Shown one piece after another: positions 58,782 to 64,000 of a stretch of 64,000 nucleotides of DNA. Location of the stretch: the NCBI RefSeq assembly GCF_013185195.1, contig NZ_JAAZWC010000001.1, positions 186,001 to 250,000 of the forward strand, written 5' to 3'. How positions within the stretch are numbered: the first letter of the stretch is position 1; the number at the start of each line of letters is the position of its first letter. Source of the stretch: Saccharibacillus qingshengii. GTDB lineage: Bacteria > Bacillota > Bacilli > Paenibacillales > Paenibacillaceae. The notes under the pieces were generated by a model. The model had not been told where the DNA came from. It did not search any database and saw only the letters and a list, made by a program, of their open reading frames with translations. Position numbers and translations under genes: made by a program.

Positions 58782-60461
58782 ATGAACAAATCCCTGACGC
58801 TTAAACCGATCCGGGGATTGTCGGTCCTGCTGGCCCTGTTGGTCCTGACGGTCATGATTGTCATCCCCCTGATCCAAATCTTTATCCAAAGCGTGTATCG
58901 GGACGGGGAGCTGCAGCTTGCAGCTCCCTTCCGTACGATTGCGGACGCCGATCTGGCCCAAGTCATGCTGAATACGGTCTGGCTCGGGATCTGCGTCATC
59001 GTCGGCACGACGCTGCTGGCTCTTCCGCTGGCCTGGATTATGGTCCATACGTCGATCGGCCGCATCAAAGGGCTGGAAGTGGTCCTGCTGATTCCCTTTA
59101 TGACGCCTCCCTATATCGGTTCGATGGGCTGGATCCTGTTTATGCAAAAAAACGGCTACCTGGAGCAGCTTGTCCCGGCCCTGGGGCGCATCGCCCCTTC
59201 TTTCTTCAGCTTCGGCGGCATGATCGCAATCATGAGCCTGCATCTGTTTCCGTTTCTGTACCTGCTGCTGCGCGGAGCGCTGGAGCGGATCGGCGGGAGT
59301 CTGGAAGAAGCGGCCTCCGTGCTGGGCGCTCCGGCCTGGTACCGATTCCGCCGTATCGTCGTCCCGCTGCTGCTGTCTTCGTTCGGTATGGGCGCCATGC
59401 TGATCTTCGTCAAAACGATTGCGGAGTTCGGCACCCCGGCCACGTTCGGCAAACGGATCGGCTATGATGTCATGACGTCCGAGATCCATCGGTACGTCTC
59501 CAGCTGGCCGATCGATTTCGGCAAAGCGACTTCGCTGTCTTCGCTGCTGTTGACCGTGTGCCTCTTGATGTGGTACGTGCAGTCGGTCGTGAACCGGCGC
59601 TATACGTACAGCCTCGTCGGCGGCAAAGGCTCCCGGCGCTCCGCCGAAACGTCCCGCGGCCCGGTGCTGTGGCTTAGCGGATTGTTCGTTCTGCTGCTGC
59701 TGGTCTTCTCGATCGGGATCCCGTATTTCTCGATCGTCGCGGCTTCGACCATGAAGCTGCGCGGGGAAGGTTTGTCGTGGAGCAACACGACGCTGGATGC
59801 TTACCGGGAGCTGCTGAGCTTCGGGACGCCGGGGATGAAAGCCTTGATGAACAGTATCTGGCTTGCACTTGCGGCTTCAAGTATCGCTGCGGTGCTCGGC
59901 ACCTGGTTTGCGCTGGTGATTCGCCGTTCCAAAACGATCGGACAGCGTTCGGTCGACCTGCTCAGCCTGCTGCCCAACACCGTGCCCGGTATCGTCATCG
60001 TCGTCGGTTTGATCCTGCTCTGGAACTCGCCGTGGATGCCGATTCCGCTGTACAACACGGCCGGCATCGTCATTCTGACTTATGTGGTACTCTTCGTGCC
60101 TTATACCGTCCAATATGTCAAAAGCGCGGCCGGGCAGATTGACGGTTCCCTGATGCAGGCCGGGCAGGTATTCGGCGGAAGACCTTGGTATCTGCTATCG
60201 CGTATTACGCTGCCGTTGATTCTGCCCGGCATACTGGCCGGATGGACCATGACGTTCACGATCGCTTCGCGCGAATTGGTCGGTTCCCTGCTGATTCTGC
60301 CGCCTTCGATGCAGACGTCGGCTACGTTTATCTTTGCGCAGTTCGAACAAGGCCAGGTATCGCTTGGCATGGCGATGGCTGTCGTGTCGGTCGGGTTCAC
60401 GACGGTGATCCTGACGATTATGGAGAGCCTCGGCTCGAAAAGAAAGTGGAATAAACGATGA
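58782..60461 (+). CDS. ABC transporter permease, two fused domains (FbpB/PhnUV-like)
   Basis: This 559-residue protein is two permease domains in tandem. Each has about six hydrophobic helices and an EAA loop: EEAASVLGAPAWYRFRRIVVPLLLSS in the first half and MQAGQVFGGRPWYLLSRITLPLILPG in the second. Such double permeases serve ferric-iron and putative aminoethylphosphonate importers. Its ATG is one base after the binding-protein stop. The end overlaps the beta-CASP gene (60458-60461). Confidence 0.94.
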   Translation: MNKSLTLKPIRGLSVLLALLVLTVMIVIPLIQIFIQSVYRDGELQLAAPFRTIADADLAQVMLNTVWLGICVIVGTTLLALPLAWIMVHTSIGRIKGLEVVLLIPFMTPPYIGSMGWILFMQKNGYLEQLVPALGRIAPSFFSFGGMIAIMSLHLFPFLYLLLRGALERIGGSLEEAASVLGAPAWYRFRRIVVPLLLSSFGMGAMLIFVKTIAEFGTPATFGKRIGYDVMTSEIHRYVSSWPIDFGKATSLSSLLLTVCLLMWYVQSVVNRRYTYSLVGGKGSRRSAETSRGPVLWLSGLFVLLLLVFSIGIPYFSIVAASTMKLRGEGLSWSNTTLDAYRELLSFGTPGMKALMNSIWLALAASSIAAVLGTWFALVIRRSKTIGQRSVDLLSLLPNTVPGIVIVVGLILLWNSPWMPIPLYNTAGIVILTYVVLFVPYTVQYVKSAAGQIDGSLMQAGQVFGGRPWYLLSRITLPLILPGILAGWTMTFTIASRELVGSLLILPPSMQTSATFIFAQFEQGQVSLGMAMAVVSVGFTTVILTIMESLGSKRKWNKR

Positions 60462-61762
60462 TGAAATTACAAGTTTGGGGCGGAGCCGGCGAACACGGCC
60501 GCTCCTGCTATCGCCTTGTCGGCGAACGCCGCCTGCTGCTCGACTGCGGCGTCAAGAAAGAAGACCGGGGCCTCTATCCGCTGCTGAATCCTTCGGAGAT
60601 CCCGGACCTGACTTCCGTCTTCCTCTCCCATGCGCACGAAGACCATGCGATGGCTCTGCCCCTGCTCTATAAGCACGGGTACGAAGGCGCAATCTGGACG
60701 ACCCGCGCTACGGCCAGGCAGCTGAACAAAGGCTTCGACAGTTGGGAGCATTTCGTTGCGTCACGCGGAGGAACCCTCCCTTACGGGCCGGAGCATATCG
60801 AAGCCATGCAGTTTCTCTATCTGGAAGACTACGCACCTCCCTGTCAATGGTTCGAATGGGCAGCCTCCCACTCCGGCGAAGAACCGATTCGAATCATGTG
60901 GGGCCGTACAGGCCACCTATCCGGTTCGATCTGGCTGCGTCTGCAGACCGAAGGCCGGCACATCTTCTTCTCCGGCGATTACACCCGGGAGTCCATTCTG
61001 TTGGAAGCCGACTCTCCCGCCGTTTCCGAAGAACCGATCGCCGACCTGTCTATTGTGGACAACGCCTACGGGACGGACGACGAAACGCAGGAAATCAAGC
61101 TGGAACGAATTCGGTCCGAGATTCGAAGTATATTGGAAAAAGGTGGACGGGTGCTTCTTCCCGTGCCGGCTTTTGGACGCAGCCAGGACCTGCTGATTTG
61201 GGCCTGCCAGTCTCTTGCGCCTTACCGGGTCTTGGTCGAGCGCGCCATCTGGCAGGGACTGCTTCATCTGGTCGATGACCCGCTCTGGCTCCGGCCCGGC
61301 GTCGCGGCGCATATCCGGACCTTGACGCAGGCGTGTTCGCCTCGTCTGGTTGTTATCGATAACGAAGCGGAACGATCGGAAGCACTTGGGAGCGCTGGCC
61401 CCTGTCTTATCTTGACTGCCGACGGGATGCTGGAATCGGCGGTATCGCAGGCGTATGTGGAGCATCTTGCACCCGATTCGGACAATCTGATCCTCCTGAC
61501 CGGACATGCTTCCCGGGGAACGCGCGCCCGCATGCTGCTCGACAACCAGCTGCCGGATGTCCGCTGCCGGGTTATGCACCAGTTTTACAAAGTTCATCAA
61601 GGTATCGGCGACGTTCGGCTTATGCTTGAGGAAGCTCCTGCGGCAGCGGTCGTATTGGTCCATGCGCCCGATGTCTCTACCCGCGAAGTCTGCCGTATTT
61701 TGCAAATCGAAGGCCGGGAAGGTTTGATCCCGCTTACGCCGGGAATGGAAATCGTGATTTGA
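60458..61762 (+). CDS. Metallo-beta-lactamase/beta-CASP-fold hydrolase
   Basis: This 434-residue protein has MBL motifs LLLDCGV, SHAHEDH (the HxHxDH metal site, near residue 58), a TGHLSGS His loop, and FFSGDYTRES with the bridging Asp. The beta-CASP insert follows (LLPVPAFGRSQDLLIWA). These features match nucleic-acid-processing MBL enzymes (RNase J/CPSF type), though relatives act on other phosphodiesters. Coupling to a phosphonate/iron-type importer by a 4-nt overlap suggests it may process the imported compound. That would be unusual for a beta-CASP protein and is only an inference. Confidence 0.88.
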   Translation: MMKLQVWGGAGEHGRSCYRLVGERRLLLDCGVKKEDRGLYPLLNPSEIPDLTSVFLSHAHEDHAMALPLLYKHGYEGAIWTTRATARQLNKGFDSWEHFVASRGGTLPYGPEHIEAMQFLYLEDYAPPCQWFEWAASHSGEEPIRIMWGRTGHLSGSIWLRLQTEGRHIFFSGDYTRESILLEADSPAVSEEPIADLSIVDNAYGTDDETQEIKLERIRSEIRSILEKGGRVLLPVPAFGRSQDLLIWACQSLAPYRVLVERAIWQGLLHLVDDPLWLRPGVAAHIRTLTQACSPRLVVIDNEAERSEALGSAGPCLILTADGMLESAVSQAYVEHLAPDSDNLILLTGHASRGTRARMLLDNQLPDVRCRVMHQFYKVHQGIGDVRLMLEEAPAAAVVLVHAPDVSTREVCRILQIEGREGLIPLTPGMEIVI

Positions 61763-61801
61763 AGCTCGAATTCGAAGATCGAACAGCCCCGGAATCTTAT
61801 T

Positions 61802-61843
61802 AAAAAAAGCCCATTATCCCTATATAGGGATAATGGGCTTTTG
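61802..61843. terminator. Bidirectional terminator after the ABC/beta-CASP operon
   Basis: AAAAGCCCATTATCCC and its complement form a perfect palindrome centred on TATATA with T-runs on both strands. It serves the operon and the converging HAD gene. Confidence 0.94.
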
Positions 61844-61926
61844 CTTTTGGATGTTGCGGAAGCTTGCGGAACGGTTTGAAACGAATAGCAAATGCTTGCT
61901 TGAAAACTTAAAATAACGCTTACATT

Positions 61927-62589
61927 TCAGAGGGCGCCTGCGGCTCTCCCGGCGCTTGCGTTAAACCCTTCGATGGCTGCCGAGACTTCGCCCGGATAAA
62001 AAGCCATAAAGTCGGGCGAGAAACGGGTCATCAGTTCCGACGAATCGTATCCCCAAGCCGCTGCGATCATCTTGATACCCGAACGCTGGCCGGCTTGGAT
62101 ATCCCGCAGCTCGTCTCCGATATACAGCGCTTCGCGGGGGTGCAGCTTGTTGTCGCGCAGGAACGAATGGATCGCCCGGTGTTTACCGAACAGACTGAAG
62201 CAGGAACGAACCTGCACGAATTGGCTGATTTCGTTGTGTCTCAGGAAGGAGCGGATATTGCTCTCCAGATTGGACGAGATGATGCTCAGCTGATAACCCT
62301 GCGCATTCAGGTCCCGGATCAGATCGCCTACGCCGTCTTTGAGCTCAAGTGTTTTGATCTTGCGGCGGTATTCCGAGAACAGCTGGAATCCGAGGAACGG
62401 CAGACGGTACAGCGGAATGCCCAGCGTTTTGGAACGCTGGCGTATGGACAGACCGGCAAATGGCTCCGATGTATCGTCGCCGATCGCTTGATAGCCGTGC
62501 TTGGCCGCCAAGCTGTTATACAGCTCGACAATCAGCGGCCGGGAATTGACAATCGTTCCGTCGAAATCGAAGATCACATGCCTAATCAT
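61927..62589 (-). CDS. HAD-family hydrolase, Gph-like (paralogue 2)
   Basis: This 220-residue protein has motif I FDFDGTIVNSRP (Asp8/Asp10), SIISSN, SLFGKHRAI and YIGDELRDIQAG. It is a close paralogue of 54685-55329 and also shares GIPLYRLP and AAWGYDS. Substrate is unknown. It converges on the ABC/beta-CASP operon. ATG 62589 has GGAGG upstream. It appears monocistronic. A 217-bp AT-rich region upstream holds only its promoter side. Confidence 0.92.
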   Translation of the reverse strand: MIRHVIFDFDGTIVNSRPLIVELYNSLAAKHGYQAIGDDTSEPFAGLSIRQRSKTLGIPLYRLPFLGFQLFSEYRRKIKTLELKDGVGDLIRDLNAQGYQLSIISSNLESNIRSFLRHNEISQFVQVRSCFSLFGKHRAIHSFLRDNKLHPREALYIGDELRDIQAGQRSGIKMIAAAWGYDSSELMTRFSPDFMAFYPGEVSAAIEGFNASAGRAAGAL

Positions 62590-62806
62590 AGTCCATACCT
62601 CCTCTGGTAATGTGTTCCTTTATTCTTTATTAACCGTTTTCTTTTCTTATTCCCTATTATAACGGATTTATCGGCCGAAAAATGAACAATATCTTTTAAT
62701 TTCAAAATATTATTTTGCCGCACCAAATAACCCGGGCCGATCAAGCGGCTTCGGGTTATTTCGGCGCACGGCTTCTGACGTTATCTTTCGCTCGTGGTTT
62801 ACAGGA

Positions 62807-63496
62807 TTACGGCCATAAGAGTCCGTGTTCCCAACGGCCTTCTCCGCTCAGCCGATATTGTATCCGCGTGTGTCTGCGGTCGGGATCGGCCTGCCAGAAC
62901 TCCGCCTCCTCCAGTTCTAGCGCCCACAGCCGCCACAGCGGCGTGACTGCCTCCGGATCGCTCTGCAGCACCTCACGCTGCTCGGCCAGTGCCTGCTCCA
63001 GCTGTTCTTCGCTATCAAGCTGCTGGCTCTGCCGCCCGAGCATGGCCAATGCACGAGCTTCGGTACCGCGCCGGCGCAGATCTTCGGCACCTTCCTGCAC
63101 TCCGGTATCCGATACGCGGCCGCGCAGACGAATCTGCCGGCCGAGCGCCGGCCAGTAGAAAGTCAAAGCGGCATAAGGAAGGCGTTGAAGCTGCTGTCCT
63201 TTGCGGCTTTCCATACCGGATGCGAAATAGAACGTGTCGTCGTGCACGTCTTTGAGAATCAGGATGCGTGCATCCGGTCTGCCGTCCGGATCGACAGTGG
63301 ACAAGGTCGCGGCATGCGGTTCTTGGACTTTGTTTCGAAGCGCTTCTTCGAACCACTGCAGGAACAGTTCGCCCGGCGCGGCCGGCAGCGAAGACGGATC
63401 GAACCGATCGAACGGACCTTCCAGCGATTTTAATCCCCGAAGCAGAGGATGCCGTTTGTCCGCGCGCCCCTTTTCGTTGTTCTTGTTCATGTCCAT
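62807..63496 (-). CDS. Pyridoxamine 5'-phosphate oxidase-like protein
   Basis: This 229-residue FMN enzyme of the PdxH family has a split-barrel core: HAATLSTVDPDGRPDARILILKDV, FYFASGMESRKGQQLQRLPYAALTFYW and GRQIRLRGRV. The C-terminal dimerisation signature EFWQADPDRRHTRIQYRL is also seen. PdxH oxidises pyridoxine or pyridoxamine phosphate to pyridoxal phosphate. Several PdxH contacts in the C-terminus differ, so a related FMN enzyme is possible. It begins 4 nt after the aldo/keto reductase stop, with no good ribosome site, so translation may be coupled. ATG 63490 is an alternative. Confidence 0.88.
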   Translation of the reverse strand: MDMNKNNEKGRADKRHPLLRGLKSLEGPFDRFDPSSLPAAPGELFLQWFEEALRNKVQEPHAATLSTVDPDGRPDARILILKDVHDDTFYFASGMESRKGQQLQRLPYAALTFYWPALGRQIRLRGRVSDTGVQEGAEDLRRRGTEARALAMLGRQSQQLDSEEQLEQALAEQREVLQSDPEAVTPLWRLWALELEEAEFWQADPDRRHTRIQYRLSGEGRWEHGLLWP

Positions 63497-63500
63497 CGGG

Positions 63501-64000
63501 TCAAGCCAGATTGCTGAGCGTCTCGAAATCTTCGTCGCTCAGCTGCAGGCCGGCCGCGGCCATATTGTCTTCCAGATGGGCGACGGACGAGGTGCCCGGA
63601 ATCGGCAGAATGGCCGGCGAGCGTCTCAGCAGCCAAGCGAGTGCGATCTGGGCCGGCTTGGCGTTCAGACGCTTGGATATCTCGTCCAACGGTCCTCCGT
63701 CTTTGGCCAATGCGCCGGTTGCGAGAGGGAACCAGGGGATAAAAGCAATCCCGCCGGATTCCGCTTCTTCCAATACGTCTTCCGCTTTGCGGTTCGACAG
63801 ATTGTATAGGTTCTGCACCGATACGATATCCGTGATCTCGCGCGCTTCGCGCAGCTGCTCAACGCTGACTTCGCTTAGTCCGATATGCCGGATCTTGCCT
63901 TCTTTGCGCAGCAGCTCCAGTTCGCCGAGCTGGTCGGCCAGCGGAACCTTCGGATCGATCCGATGCAGCTGGAACAGGTCGATACGCTCCAGACCGAGCA
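63501..64000 (-). CDS. Aldo/keto reductase, 5' end cut off by window edge
   Basis: The C-terminal 166 residues of an aldo/keto reductase of the YdbC/YajO type are present: IDLFQLHRIDP, LRKEGKIRHIGLSEV, VSVQNLYNLSNRKAED, IAFIPWFPLATGALA and the NADP-binding end AWLLRRSPAILPIPGTSSVAHLEDN. The catalytic Tyr and Lys lie beyond the right edge. It is upstream of and probably co-transcribed with the PdxH-like gene. Confidence 0.92.
   Translation of the reverse strand, partial: LGLERIDLFQLHRIDPKVPLADQLGELELLRKEGKIRHIGLSEVSVEQLREAREITDIVSVQNLYNLSNRKAEDVLEEAESGGIAFIPWFPLATGALAKDGGPLDEISKRLNAKPAQIALAWLLRRSPAILPIPGTSSVAHLEDNMAAAGLQLSDEDFETLSNLA

Overview
The window looks like chromosome from a Gram-positive, spore-forming member of the Bacillales, most likely Paenibacillaceae (a Paenibacillus- or Saccharibacillus-like genome). 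The basis is the moderately high GC, strong GGAGG-type ribosome binding sites, and Bacillus-type families: YteA, YdbS/YdbT, YwiC, YcgT-type ferredoxin-NADP reductase and a GerQ-like coat protein. No rRNA, tRNA, CRISPR array, insertion sequence or prophage was recognised. The species is an inference.

Layout. 1-9.5 kb is an anaerobic-respiration block, mostly on the minus strand: narG (cut by the left edge), a MerR regulator divergent from an NAD-dependent epimerase, modA-modB for molybdate, and ywiC - radical SAM/SPASM - hemY (heme). A hemerythrin/SEC-C gene pair diverges at 9.75-12.1 kb. 12.3-31 kb is mixed: Fur-boxed ferredoxin-NADP reductase, GH43, M29 aminopeptidase, zinc alcohol dehydrogenase, YteA, a sigma/anti-sigma pair, ydbST, a CorC-type transporter, a methyltransferase operon, a GH29 gene broken by a frameshift and a GH30 gene. 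31-36 kb holds a classical SDR, a 60-residue cysteine-rich protein behind a near-ideal Fnr box, a BNR-repeat lipoprotein, and lrgAB divergent from L-lactate dehydrogenase. 36-40 kb has two conserved unknowns and a Xer-type recombinase. 40-48.7 kb is an accessory stretch, AT-richer in part: two intact and two decayed PQQ-type beta-propeller genes, an ECF sigma/anti-sigma pair and orphan small genes. 48.7-52.4 kb is the assimilatory-type nitrite reductase operon nirB-nirD-hemD. 52.6-64 kb has a secreted CYTH-like protein, a 3-hydroxyacyl-CoA dehydrogenase, two HAD paralogues, a LysR regulator divergent from a ferric/phosphonate-type ABC transporter with a beta-CASP hydrolase, a PdxH-like oxidase and a partial aldo/keto reductase.

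How it fits together. Many genes serve life at low oxygen on nitrate: nitrate reductase (NarG), its molybdenum supply (ModAB), heme maturation (HemY and the radical SAM protein), nitrite to ammonium (NirBD) with a siroheme-pathway enzyme (HemD), and fermentation to lactate with a pyruvate-type LrgAB channel. Two Fnr-type palindromes flank the small cysteine-rich gene, making it a plausible undescribed member of the anaerobic regulon. Seven gene pairs overlap by exactly ATGA, implying translational coupling.

The least explained signals are eight back-to-back perfect inverted repeats inside the ydbT coding sequence, a palindrome (ACATAA-N6-TTATGTAAAC) recurring at three promoters, and the decaying family of secreted beta-propellers.
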